From: Kineobactrum sediminis
GTDB lineage: Bacteria; Pseudomonadota; Gammaproteobacteria; Pseudomonadales; Halieaceae
DNA: 64,000 bases
Assembly (NCBI RefSeq): GCF_002868715.1
Contig: NZ_PKLZ01000008.1
Span: 434,001-498,000, forward strand
Direction: 5' to 3'
The notes under the pieces are model-generated. The model did not search any database, was not told the DNA's origin, and saw only the letters and a program-made list of their open reading frames with translations. Shown here one piece after another: positions 8,709 to 16,307 of this stretch; positions within the stretch are counted from its first letter, which is position 1, and every line of letters starts with the position of its first letter. The position numbers and the translations under genes are program-made.

Positions 8709-8844
8709 TTACCCGGACGCTGATCCCGGATTCCTTGTGCTCGCCCAGCTTCTCGCCATAGACCTGGCCGCGCCAAAGACTCTCCTGCTTGTCGTAGCTA
8801 TGACAACAGGTGCCATTATTAGAGCGAGTAATGTGAATATTCAA
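8695..8844 (-). CDS. small protein, TTG start, 49 aa
   Basis: Between two GST-like genes a 49-codon frame begins with TTG at 8844-8842, preceded by AAGGAGAGCTCCCA, a strong Shine-Dalgarno at 7-nt spacing. It ends with TAA at 8697-8695, overlapping the first codons of the downstream GST gene. The product begins NIHITRSNNGTCCHSYDKQE, has a Cys-Cys-His cluster and a polar, charged remainder, with no membrane segment. I recognise no family. It fills an otherwise unexplained 166-nt gap in a tightly packed operon, and the next gene lacks a good ribosome binding site of its own. These points support expression, at least as a coupling leader. Confidence 0.5.
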   Translation of the reverse strand: MNIHITRSNNGTCCHSYDKQESLWRGQVYGEKLGEHKESGISVRVNGNA

Positions 8845-8874
8845 TGGGAGCTCTCCTTGTGTTGGTTCATAGAC

Positions 8875-9984
8875 TTATTCGTTAACGCCGATCATCTTGG
8901 TGTCACCCCGAAACGGCAGGCCTTGTTCCTGCCCGGGCAGGAGCGGCAGGCTTTGATGCCGCCACAGTGGTTCCCAGCAGGCATGTTTTTCGAGCAACTC
9001 TCTCACACCGGCCTGCGCCTGCGCGGGCAGCGCCAGATAGTGTGAACGAAGCTCCTGCAGGCACCAAACACGATAGCGTGAGTAGCGGGCATGCCGGTAG
9101 GCTACGCCGCCCACCTCCACATCAAAGCGGGAATTCCCTGCAGCCACAGCATCCACATTGGCACAGACGTAAGGCAGGTAGCCGTTTCCGATATCATCGA
9201 GTAAGGGGCCAAGGTCATCGGGAATGCCCTGCAGCCATTCACCGGTGCATTGATCCATGCGGCTATTCCACAGTCTAGCCACCCACTCCAGTACCGCGGG
9301 TGCCCGTTGCCGGATGATCTCCAGGGGCACTGGATCCAGCGCGAAGTGCCGAAAAAAGGGTCCGGACAGGGCGATATCCGCGAGTGAGGGGCGGTCGCCA
9401 AAAACAAACGGCCTGTCGCTGAATATCGCCTGCAGTTGCCCGAGCAATCGCAGGAACAGGTCCTCCACCCCTGCGACACTTTTCGTCGTGATGCCGTCGC
9501 CGGTGGTATAGCCTCCGCGCTGCCGGATGCGCAGCATCAGGCGCTTGATCGCACCGGGCACGGGTACGTGCGGCATCAGTTCAGCGGCGAGATGACGCGA
9601 AGCAAAATGGGCACCTTCCGGGTAGTGCCAGCGGTAATGCATGGCCGGTCGCCACCACCACTCGTCGGCCCAGTCTTCCAGTAACAGGCAGACGAAGCGC
9701 TGCACCGGATCATCCGGCACCAGGCCGTTCTGCGGGTAGCTGGCTTCGAACCACTGGATGATTTTAGTGGTGTCGGTCATCCATCGCCCGTCCCCCAACT
9801 GCAGCGCCGGCATCTGCATCAGGCCGAGAGCCTTCTCCAGCTTTTTCCGGTCCCCGGGAAACTGCATGCTGCGCAGCTCATAGGGTATGTCCCGCACCCG
9901 AAAATAGTTCTCCATCTTTCCCGTGAAGTAGGAAATATTGGACCCATGGAGAACAATCGGCTGCAGCCGCCCGGTATCGATCAT
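8875..9984 (-). CDS. long glutathione S-transferase-like protein (GST-L2)
   Basis: A 369-aa paralog of the neighbouring GST-like proteins. The thioredoxin-like N-terminus reads VLHGSNISYFTGKMENYFRV. The helical domain carries AMHYRWHYPEG and PSLADIALSGPFFRHFALDP, corresponding to HYRW and GDFGL...DP in the other members; here GDFG is replaced by ADIA, so it is the most divergent copy. The C-terminal extension (VGGVAYRHARYSRYRVWCLQELRSHY) aligns in pattern with the same region of the others. Its ATG overlaps the TGA of GST-L3 by 4 nt. No signal peptide. Divergence around the signature may mean a different substrate or a structural partner role. Confidence 0.85.
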   Translation of the reverse strand: MIDTGRLQPIVLHGSNISYFTGKMENYFRVRDIPYELRSMQFPGDRKKLEKALGLMQMPALQLGDGRWMTDTTKIIQWFEASYPQNGLVPDDPVQRFVCLLLEDWADEWWWRPAMHYRWHYPEGAHFASRHLAAELMPHVPVPGAIKRLMLRIRQRGGYTTGDGITTKSVAGVEDLFLRLLGQLQAIFSDRPFVFGDRPSLADIALSGPFFRHFALDPVPLEIIRQRAPAVLEWVARLWNSRMDQCTGEWLQGIPDDLGPLLDDIGNGYLPYVCANVDAVAAGNSRFDVEVGGVAYRHARYSRYRVWCLQELRSHYLALPAQAQAGVRELLEKHACWEPLWRHQSLPLLPGQEQGLPFRGDTKMIGVNE

Positions 9985-11027
9985 GTGGCGGACGATGACA
10001 GCATCATCTCTACCCCGGTTCCCTGCAACAGGCCGTCGACGAGCGCGCGGTCATCTTCGCTGAGCGCATGGTAGCGCTCGTTGGTCCACTTCAGGCACTT
10101 GGCCTGGTAGGGGAACGTCTGCTGGGCCCAGGGAGCACCGTCGATTTCGGTCTCCCAGGTTTTTTCGCCGGCCTGTACTGCCCGGGCATTGGCCAGTTGG
10201 GCGGGTGCGTAGACGCGCCCGATTTCGTCCATCAGGCCGCGCAGACTGTGAGGCTGGTTTTCGAGACTGAGCCAGTCGGATCCCTGTGGTTCCAGGCCGC
10301 TCTGGTCGTCCATATGATCCACCCAGGCCACCGTTCGCGGCGACACTTCATGGGCAATCGCCCGGGGGGTGGGATCGAAACCGACCAGTTGGGTGAGCTG
10401 GCCATAAAGGCCAAAGTCGCCGGCACCCGGGCGTCCGCCGAGCATGAATTTCTGGTTGGCCAGGTGATTTTCCATCGCCGCCAGGAAACGGCGATAGCTG
10501 GCATCGATAACCGGGGCGGTGGTGTCATTGGAGCCCACCACATAAAGACGGTTTATCTGGCGCTCTGCGATAAAATTCCTGAATTGCTCGTGGGCATCTT
10601 TGGGCAGGCTCACGTCCATCCCAAGGGGCAACAGGGTGCCGGCATTGTCAGCATCCTCCTTCGGATACCAGCGATAGTGAAACATGTACTTGGTACACCA
10701 CTCATCGGCGAAATCCTCGATCAGGTAGTCGATAAATGCCAGTGCCGGATTCGACGGCAACACAGAGCGGCCCGGGTACAGTGTCTCGAGCTTGCGAATG
10801 ATGGGCGTGGAGTCACATTCGGCCCGGATTTCATCTCCCTCTGCAAAAAAGAACGTGGGCATAAATATCGGCCTGGGCTTCTCTACCCCCAGCGCGTCGC
10901 ATGCCTGGTCCGGCTGCCCCCAACTGATTGCATAGGGCACCCGCCGGTAGCGCAACAGGGATACCATCTTCTGGGTATACGGCGATCCCGTACCACCAAC
11001 CAGGCGAATCGGTTCTTGTGACGCCAC
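9981..11027 (-). CDS. long glutathione S-transferase-like protein (GST-L3)
   Basis: A 348-aa GST-like protein, first gene of the unit running to 5125. The GTG at 11027 is chosen over upstream in-frame codons because AAGGAGAATTACT sits at ideal spacing before it, and the product then begins VASQEPIRLVGGTGSPYTQK, a normal thioredoxin-fold start with the SPYT catalytic-site pattern. FHYRWYPKED and GAGDFGLYGQLTQLVGFDPTP are the family signatures. The operator-like palindrome at 11090-11102 lies 63 nt upstream, so this gene and those after it are likely controlled through that site. Probably soluble and cytoplasmic, with unknown substrate. Confidence 0.87.
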   Translation of the reverse strand: MASQEPIRLVGGTGSPYTQKMVSLLRYRRVPYAISWGQPDQACDALGVEKPRPIFMPTFFFAEGDEIRAECDSTPIIRKLETLYPGRSVLPSNPALAFIDYLIEDFADEWCTKYMFHYRWYPKEDADNAGTLLPLGMDVSLPKDAHEQFRNFIAERQINRLYVVGSNDTTAPVIDASYRRFLAAMENHLANQKFMLGGRPGAGDFGLYGQLTQLVGFDPTPRAIAHEVSPRTVAWVDHMDDQSGLEPQGSDWLSLENQPHSLRGLMDEIGRVYAPAQLANARAVQAGEKTWETEIDGAPWAQQTFPYQAKCLKWTNERYHALSEDDRALVDGLLQGTGVEMMLSSSAT

Positions 11028-11089
11028 AGTAATTCTCCTTATCGCGGTTATGACTGCCATCGGTACCTGAACTCCAGATATTGACACAT

Positions 11090-11102
11090 ATAATGCCATT
11101 AT
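11090..11102. promoter_or_regulatory. palindromic operator-like site 1
   Basis: ATAATG-C-CATTAT is a perfect 13-bp inverted repeat between the divergent genes starting at 11027 (minus) and 11312 (plus). A TATAAT hexamer (11089-11094) overlaps it, so a bound repressor would block a promoter. Closely similar sites lie at 16255, 25291 and 29326; the right half GCCATTATGTA is identical to that at 25291. Proposed target of the TetR protein at 28690-29292. Confidence 0.65.
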
Positions 11103-11311
11103 GTAAACCTTGGCAGGAATAGGGGCGCTCGCCGAGTAGCATAGTCTGGGCGAACCCGTCCCCTGGCCCGCGAATGACCAGGTGCCGGATACCTTGCAAG
11201 TCGACTATGGTTTCGGCATTGCCCGGGCGCGTACCCAGAAACGCCTGAACCTGGCCAGGTTGCACGTGCAGCATGAACGGCGGTCTCCGAATTTAAAGAG
11301 GGTAATTACCC

Positions 11312-11941
11312 ATGTCCACACGCACCAGACTCTGGCTCGTACCGGCCCTGCTCTACGCTGTTTTTGTTTACTGGTACACCGACTTTGGTGGCCCCTTGAG
11401 CGACACCGAAGTCGATCAATTCATCGCCACCATGGAATCCAACGGCAGCGACCCCGACGTTGTCGCTTTTATTGAAACGTTCGCCCGCCAGGACAGTGGT
11501 CGCCAGTTCCTGATGGTGAACAATATCGACATGAACGAGAACCCGCCCGATGTAGAAGGCGCCTTACCCGGCGAAAGCGCTGCGGACCTCATGGCCCGCT
11601 ACGCCAGGCACATGATACCCGCGCTCCTGACGCGCGCCTGCCACCCGGTCCTCATAGGCACTGCTGTTTACCCCGCGATGGATCTGGTCGGCATTGAGGG
11701 GGCCGAGAACTGGGATCAGGGCGCACTTTTCCGCTACCGCAGTCGTCGCGCCTTCCTTGAAATCGTCACCAATCCCGCGTTCAGGGAAAAGCACCACTTC
11801 AAGACCGCAGCGCTCGATAAAACGATCGCCTACCCGATAGAAACCAACCTGTATCTCGGCGACCCCAGATTGCTGCTCGGGCTTATCCTGCTGACGCTAA
11901 CAGCACTGGCAGACCTCTGGCGCGTATCCAGGAAAGCATGA
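11312..11941 (+). CDS. membrane protein with a DUF1330-like domain (paralog of 5125-5739)
   Basis: A 209-aa protein with an N-terminal hydrophobic helix (LWLVPALLYAVFVYWY) and a C-terminal one (LLLGLILLTLTALADLW). Between them are QFLMVNNIDMNENP, RYARHMIPALLTRACHPVL and LFRYRSRRAFLEIV, an alpha-beta barrel pattern like DUF1330. Identical landmarks occur in the protein at 5125-5739, so the two paralogs flank the GST/acyl-CoA synthetase unit. The ATG at 11312 follows AGAGGG at suitable spacing. It is transcribed divergently from GST-L3 and shares the palindrome-bearing intergenic region. Function unknown; membrane association near lipophilic-substrate enzymes suggests a role at the inner membrane. 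Confidence 0.75.
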   Translation: MSTRTRLWLVPALLYAVFVYWYTDFGGPLSDTEVDQFIATMESNGSDPDVVAFIETFARQDSGRQFLMVNNIDMNENPPDVEGALPGESAADLMARYARHMIPALLTRACHPVLIGTAVYPAMDLVGIEGAENWDQGALFRYRSRRAFLEIVTNPAFREKHHFKTAALDKTIAYPIETNLYLGDPRLLLGLILLTLTALADLWRVSRKA

Positions 11942-11949
11942 ACGCGGGG

Positions 11950-11978
11950 CCTCACCTGCCATCCACACAGGTGCGAGG
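11950..11978. terminator. imperfect stem-loop between convergent genes
   Basis: CCTCACCTG (11950-11958) can pair with CAGGTGCGAGG (11968-11978) as a 9-bp stem with a 2-nt bulge and a 9-nt loop. It lies just after the stop at 11941 and before the convergent stop at 12049. There is no U-tract on either strand, so it is only a possible bidirectional terminator. Confidence 0.35.
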
Positions 11979-12048
11979 AGACACGTCTTGTCCAAGCCGC
12001 AGTTGATGCCTGTCGCCCTGTTCTCCGGCGCTACCAAGATCTACCTCT

Positions 12049-12738
12049 CTAGAATCGCGCGCCACGGGGGGCAGGCACTTTATGCTCCTCGGGCAGGGTA
12101 CACATCCTGTCCATATGGGTTGTACTGCCATCTGCGTACTCCCACACCAGTTGTTCGCCGTCCCGATAGCGCTTCACAACGACCGGCCCCCAGCCAAAGG
12201 CATGGAAGTTGAGTACGCCCTGCTCCCAGATCATGGCGGCGGAGGTGCGCGCGCAGAACTCTTTGTCGCCAACGGTGAACAGCACCGATCCCTCGGTGTC
12301 GTCAGTATTGAAGCCCGCCGTGCTGTTGGGGCCGTAGTCATGAATGATCCCCGATGTGGTCACTACGGTACGGTTGCCGCACTGCTCTACCCGTTCCACA
12401 TGGCCCACATGGCCGCCGTCCACACCAATCCACAGTCCGCGGATATCATCGGCGCTCTCGGGCAATGGCTCGGTGCACTGAGCCAGGATCGGCAGGGGAA
12501 AGTGCGAGTAACTGCAACCGGGCGTATTGCCCTTGGGAATATCCGTGGCCATCTTGCCGCTCCCATCAAGCTCCGGTAAATCGCAGTAATTGAGCACGCT
12601 ACCGTCCCCCGCCAGGGTGGCGGGGTCGGTGGCCAATGGTGGCCGGGGTGATAGAAAGGCCAGCCAGAACAGGAACAGAAACAGGCCCAGGGGGACCAGT
12701 ACCAGCGCTAGCAATACCTTCTTCAACATCACTCTCAC
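12049..12738 (-). CDS. membrane-anchored periplasmic protein of unknown function
   Basis: A 229-aa protein with an N-terminal anchor (LLALVLVPLGLFLFLFWLAF) and a periplasmic domain with six cysteines (NYCDLP, GCSYSH, QCTEPL, EQCGNR, EFCART, MCTLPEE), probably disulfide-bonded. I do not recognise the family. The ATG lies inside the end of the acyl-CoA dehydrogenase gene in a 4-nt overlap, making it the last gene of the hydrolase/dehydrogenase unit that starts at 16130. It could be a surface or periplasmic accessory of the pathway. No lipobox is evident, so the N-terminal helix is more likely a membrane anchor. Confidence 0.7.
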   Translation of the reverse strand: MRVMLKKVLLALVLVPLGLFLFLFWLAFLSPRPPLATDPATLAGDGSVLNYCDLPELDGSGKMATDIPKGNTPGCSYSHFPLPILAQCTEPLPESADDIRGLWIGVDGGHVGHVERVEQCGNRTVVTTSGIIHDYGPNSTAGFNTDDTEGSVLFTVGDKEFCARTSAAMIWEQGVLNFHAFGWGPVVVKRYRDGEQLVWEYADGSTTHMDRMCTLPEEHKVPAPRGARF

Positions 12739-13874
12739 CCGGCCTCGCTAACCAGGGCAGAGAAGCGCTGCTGTTGGTGGTCAGCATCGCCAAACAGAGT
12801 GTTGGCGATCATCAGGCGCTTAACGTAAGAGCCGACCGGGAGTTCTTCGGTCATACCCATGCCTCCGTGCATCTGGATACCCTCGCCGCCAATCTTGCGG
12901 CCCGCCTTGCCCACCATGAATTTCAGTGCCAGCAGGCTGCGCCGGGCGTCCTCGTCACCGGCATCCATTGCGCATACCGCACGATAAAGCAGGGATTTGG
13001 TGTTTTCGCAGGCGGCGAACATATCCACCATACGGTGCTGCAGTGCCTGGAAAGAACCGATATGGGTGCCAAACTGCTTGCGGGTTTTCAGGTATTCCAG
13101 GGTCCGGGCATTGAGCGATTCCATGGCCCCCAGGGCATCGGCCGCAACGGCGAGCAGTGCGTGGTCTACAACAGTGCTGGTCAGGCCATAGCCCTCTCCC
13201 AGACCACCTATCACGGCTTCAGCGGTGACGTTGTTAAAGGTAATATTTGCTGCCTCACGTCCATCGGTCAAGCGGTAGCCAGTGCTGGCCACACCTTCTG
13301 CGAAGGCATCCACCAGAAACAGGCTGAGCCCATTTTCATCCGACTGCTCACCGGAACTGCGCGCGAGAACCAACAGTTTCTGCGCCGCCCCACCGTTTAG
13401 CACCACGACCTTTTCGCCGTTGATCACCCAGTTCACACCATCCCGGCGGGCGCGGGTCCTAACATCACTGATGATGTAACGGCTCTGGCGCTCAAGGAAG
13501 GCGAAAGCGCCCTGCAACTCACCGGCGACAATTTGCGGGATCAGTGCATTCTTTACATCTTCGCTGGCACCGGCCTTGAGCAGGCCGCCGAATAGAAGTA
13601 CGGTCGGCAGGAAGGGTTCCGATACAAGTCCGCGGCCGAACTCCTGCATAATCACCATGGTATCCACCGGGCCACCATCAAAACCGCCATGCGCTTCCGC
13701 GAAGGGGATAGACAACCAGCCCAGTTCCGCAAACTGCTGCCAGTGGTCAAGGCTGAAACCGTGCTCGAGTGCCACAGTCGCATTGCGTTGGTCAAAAGCG
13801 TAATTATCCTGGACGAAGCGTGCCACGCTATCCTGGATCATGGTCTGTTCTTCTGTAAGATTAAAATTCATCAT
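12735..13874 (-). CDS. acyl-CoA dehydrogenase, probable partner subunit
   Basis: A 379-aa acyl-CoA dehydrogenase-fold protein. It has the ACAD N-terminal helical domain (LTEEQTMIQDSVARFV), a middle beta domain (WVINGEKVVVLNGG) and a C-terminal flavin domain with TRKQFGTHIGSFQALQHRMVD and GIQMHGGMGMTEE. It sits 19 nt after another ACAD gene (13894-15081) and is the less canonical of the two. Adjacent unequal ACADs resemble the heterotetrameric alpha2-beta2 enzymes of steroid side-chain degradation, where one subunit lacks the catalytic base; that comparison is an inference. The second ATG at 13871 has better spacing from GGAG. It is part of the operon from 16130 down to 12049. Confidence 0.87.
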   Translation of the reverse strand: MMNFNLTEEQTMIQDSVARFVQDNYAFDQRNATVALEHGFSLDHWQQFAELGWLSIPFAEAHGGFDGGPVDTMVIMQEFGRGLVSEPFLPTVLLFGGLLKAGASEDVKNALIPQIVAGELQGAFAFLERQSRYIISDVRTRARRDGVNWVINGEKVVVLNGGAAQKLLVLARSSGEQSDENGLSLFLVDAFAEGVASTGYRLTDGREAANITFNNVTAEAVIGGLGEGYGLTSTVVDHALLAVAADALGAMESLNARTLEYLKTRKQFGTHIGSFQALQHRMVDMFAACENTKSLLYRAVCAMDAGDEDARRSLLALKFMVGKAGRKIGGEGIQMHGGMGMTEELPVGSYVKRLMIANTLFGDADHQQQRFSALVSEAG

Positions 13875-13893
13875 TGCTCTCCCTACGTTATGC

Positions 13894-15081
13894 TTACAGG
13901 CCCAACACGTGCTTGGCGGTTACGTTCTTCTGCACTTCATCAGAACCACCGTAGATTGATGAAGCACGTCCGCGGAAATACAGCTTCTGCGCAATATCGG
14001 CAAAATCATGCCCCAGCTGCGACGCACTCAAGTTCCCCTGCAGGGTCTGGCTATAGTAGCCAGCCACGTCCATGCGCAGTTCCTGTATCGTCTGCTGGAT
14101 AGTTGTGCCCTGTAATTTCAACAGTGATGACTCAGGCCCCGGCACACCACCCTCAGCGGCGGAGGCAAGCACACGCAGCTCGGTAAATTCCAGTGCCATA
14201 AGGTCGATTTCCACCTCAGCGAGGCGCCGTGCAAACACTGCGTCATCCAGCAGTGAGTGCCCGCCGTTCACTTCAGCGCGAGCCAACTCACGCAGCTGCG
14301 CCAGGTTGCGTTTTGATTCCGCCACTTCGGCAATTGACAGGCGCTCATAGACCAACAGGGACTTGGCATACGTCCAGCCCTTGCCCTCTTCACCGATACG
14401 GTTATCCACGGGTACGCGGGCGTTGTCGAAGTGCACCTCATTCAGGTGGTAGATACCGTCAATGGTTTCGATGGGACTTACGGTCACGCCCGGTGTGGTC
14501 ATGTCAATCAGCAGGAAACTGATGCCATCTTGCTTGCGGCCACTGTTGTCAGTGCGCACCAGGCAGAAAATCCAGTCTGCAGCCTGTGCGAATGAGGTCC
14601 AGATCTTGCTGCCGTTGACTACGTATTCATCACCCTCTCTTTGGGCCTTACACTGCAGTGACGCCAGATCAGACCCAGCGCCGGACTCAGAGTAGCCCTG
14701 ACACCACCAGTCATCACTGTTGAGGATTCGAGGCAAAAAGCGTTCCTTTTGCTCTTTGGTGCCGTAGGTGTAAATAACCGGTGCCACCATGGTTACACCA
14801 AAGGGAATTGGCGCGGGCGCTCCCGCCTTGCCGCGCTCTGCATTAAAAATGAAGTGCTGGCTCATGCTCCAGTCCTGGCCGCCGTACTCGACCGGCCAGC
14901 CGGGAGCCATCCAGCCTTTGGCATTGAGGCGGCGCTGATAGTCAAGCATGGCTTCCTTGAGGTTGGGAGAGGCCTCCACGCCCTCTAGCCTGCCGCGTAA
15001 TTCCTCATCGAGCGTATCGGCAAAAAACTGGCGAACCTCCGTCTGGAAGGCGAGTTCTTCATCGGTAAATCGTGTGTCCAT
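13894..15081 (-). CDS. acyl-CoA dehydrogenase, probable catalytic subunit
   Basis: A 395-aa ACAD. The ATG at 15081, preceded by AAAAGGAGATAGTT, is chosen over the upstream in-frame codon. Motifs include WCQGYSESGAGSDLASLQ (flavin/substrate region), EYVVNGSKIWTSFAQAADW (middle beta domain) and FRGRASSIYGGSDEVQKNV near the C-terminus, which matches the usual flavin-binding tail I-x-G-G-S-x-E-V-Q-K-N. It introduces the alpha,beta double bond in an acyl-CoA thioester. Flanked by the alpha/beta hydrolase gene (29 nt upstream) and the second ACAD (downstream), it belongs to the same minus-strand unit. Similar adjacent pairs are known in sterol and other bulky side-chain oxidation. Confidence 0.92.
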   Translation of the reverse strand: MDTRFTDEELAFQTEVRQFFADTLDEELRGRLEGVEASPNLKEAMLDYQRRLNAKGWMAPGWPVEYGGQDWSMSQHFIFNAERGKAGAPAPIPFGVTMVAPVIYTYGTKEQKERFLPRILNSDDWWCQGYSESGAGSDLASLQCKAQREGDEYVVNGSKIWTSFAQAADWIFCLVRTDNSGRKQDGISFLLIDMTTPGVTVSPIETIDGIYHLNEVHFDNARVPVDNRIGEEGKGWTYAKSLLVYERLSIAEVAESKRNLAQLRELARAEVNGGHSLLDDAVFARRLAEVEIDLMALEFTELRVLASAAEGGVPGPESSLLKLQGTTIQQTIQELRMDVAGYYSQTLQGNLSASQLGHDFADIAQKLYFRGRASSIYGGSDEVQKNVTAKHVLGL

Positions 15082-15110
15082 AACTATCTCCTTTTTAGGG
15101 GACAAATTAA

Positions 15111-16130
15111 TTAATGGCCGGTGATATCCAGGATGGCCTGTACGCACTGGTCAGGCTGGTCTTGCTGCAGGAAATGGCCGGCGGGGCTTATAGTTCGGTG
15201 ACCAACGCCGTTGCAGCCGGGCACCCGATCCAGGAAGGCGCGGTCTCCGCCGGTGGTCACCGGGTCCTGGTCGGCAAAAGCGCACATGAAGGGCTTGTCG
15301 AACTGCTTGAGCACTTCCCAGGCGGCCCTGTTTTCCGCGACTTCCGGCTCGTCCGGGAACAGGGGTATCAGCGAGGGGAAACGCCGCGCACCCGCCACAT
15401 AGGACTCATCGGGGTAAGGTGCGTTGAAGGCGGCTATTTCACCCTCTGTCAGGGGAACTACATTACTGATGAGGCCGATTACATCACCTGGGCTGCATAT
15501 TTCCCGGCTTTCGGCACAGAACTTGCGCCAATAGAGGATTCCCGGAACGCCGGGGGCCCCACCCTGATAAGTACCGCGAAAGCACGCTTCCAATTCCGCC
15601 GCCTTCACAACCGGCAGGGTCTTATACACCTCTCGGGTGGGGCCCGTGAGTTCCTCAGGGATAGGGCCCGCAGGCAGCCCACCATTGGCCAGCACGACCC
15701 CGGCAAAACGCTCCGGAAAAGCCGCCACCAGGCGCAGCCCGATCAGGCTCCCCCAGTCCTGCAGAAACACCGTAACCCCGCTGAGATCCAGCTGCGTGAA
15801 CCAGTCACTCATCCAGGCCACGTGTCGGGCGTAGGTGTAGTCCTCGGTCCGTGTGGGCTTATCGGAGCGGCCAAAGCCAACCAGGTCTGGGACAATAACC
15901 CGAAAGCCCGCCTCCACCAACGGTTGGATCATATGGCGGTACAGATAGCTCCAGGCGGGCTGGCCGTGCAGTAACAGCACCACCTCGGCATCGGCTGGCC
16001 CCTCGTCCAGGTAGTGGATGCGAAGCTCTCCCCTCTCGGTGTCATCTACCTGCAGGTAGTTGGGCTGGAAGGGATAATCGGGCAGTCTGTCGAACCGGTC
16101 GTCAGGCGTACGTTTGAACTGGATATTCAC
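15111..16130 (-). CDS. haloalkane-dehalogenase-like alpha/beta hydrolase
   Basis: A 339-aa alpha/beta hydrolase starting at GTG 16130, which has AAGGAGAGCCT just before it. LLLHGQPAWSYLYR (about 53-66) is the oxyanion region of the haloalkane dehalogenase/epoxide hydrolase group. The nucleophile elbow VFLQDWGSLIGLR places Asp125 followed by Trp, the halide-contacting Trp typical of haloalkane dehalogenases. A candidate acid lies in FADQDPVT and the catalytic His in ISPAGHFLQQDQPD. It may act as dehalogenase, epoxide hydrolase or ester/C-C hydrolase. As first gene of a unit with two acyl-CoA dehydrogenases and downstream of operator site 2, a catabolic role is likely. Dehalogenation itself is not demonstrated. 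Confidence 0.85.
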   Translation of the reverse strand: MNIQFKRTPDDRFDRLPDYPFQPNYLQVDDTERGELRIHYLDEGPADAEVVLLLHGQPAWSYLYRHMIQPLVEAGFRVIVPDLVGFGRSDKPTRTEDYTYARHVAWMSDWFTQLDLSGVTVFLQDWGSLIGLRLVAAFPERFAGVVLANGGLPAGPIPEELTGPTREVYKTLPVVKAAELEACFRGTYQGGAPGVPGILYWRKFCAESREICSPGDVIGLISNVVPLTEGEIAAFNAPYPDESYVAGARRFPSLIPLFPDEPEVAENRAAWEVLKQFDKPFMCAFADQDPVTTGGDRAFLDRVPGCNGVGHRTISPAGHFLQQDQPDQCVQAILDITGH

Positions 16131-16254
16131 AGGCTCTCCTTGTCTTGCCTTTATCATCTACCGCCCTGCCTTGTTTATGGCCTTGTCTCAGTAGCGAGAT
16201 GGTTATAGATATCGGTTGATTCGTTGAACATTAGAGCATACGATGTGTCGAAAG

Positions 16255-16267
16255 ATTATGACATAAT
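16255..16267. promoter_or_regulatory. palindromic operator-like site 2
   Basis: ATTATG-A-CATAAT is a perfect 13-bp inverted repeat in the divergent region between the hydrolase unit (start 16130) and the TonB receptor (start 16308, 41 nt away). It matches site 1 (ATAATG-C-CATTAT) except for a symmetrical base change in each half and the central base. Confidence 0.6.
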
Positions 16268-16307
16268 AACTGCCACTACAAGGCGTTTCTTTGAGAGGAT
16301 CATCGTA

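Noticed and set aside
8811-8820. Half-site resembling the island operator (GCCATTAT)
   Set aside because: Only one half matches and it lies inside the small ORF coding region, so it is probably chance.
10068-11021. 317-aa plus-strand frame
   Set aside because: Antisense to GST-L3, with no family features; the minus-strand gene is supported by motifs and a ribosome binding site.
16224-16307. Longer N-terminus for the TonB receptor
   Set aside because: Translation from the upstream ATG would put 28 residues before the signal peptide and run through the operator-like site.
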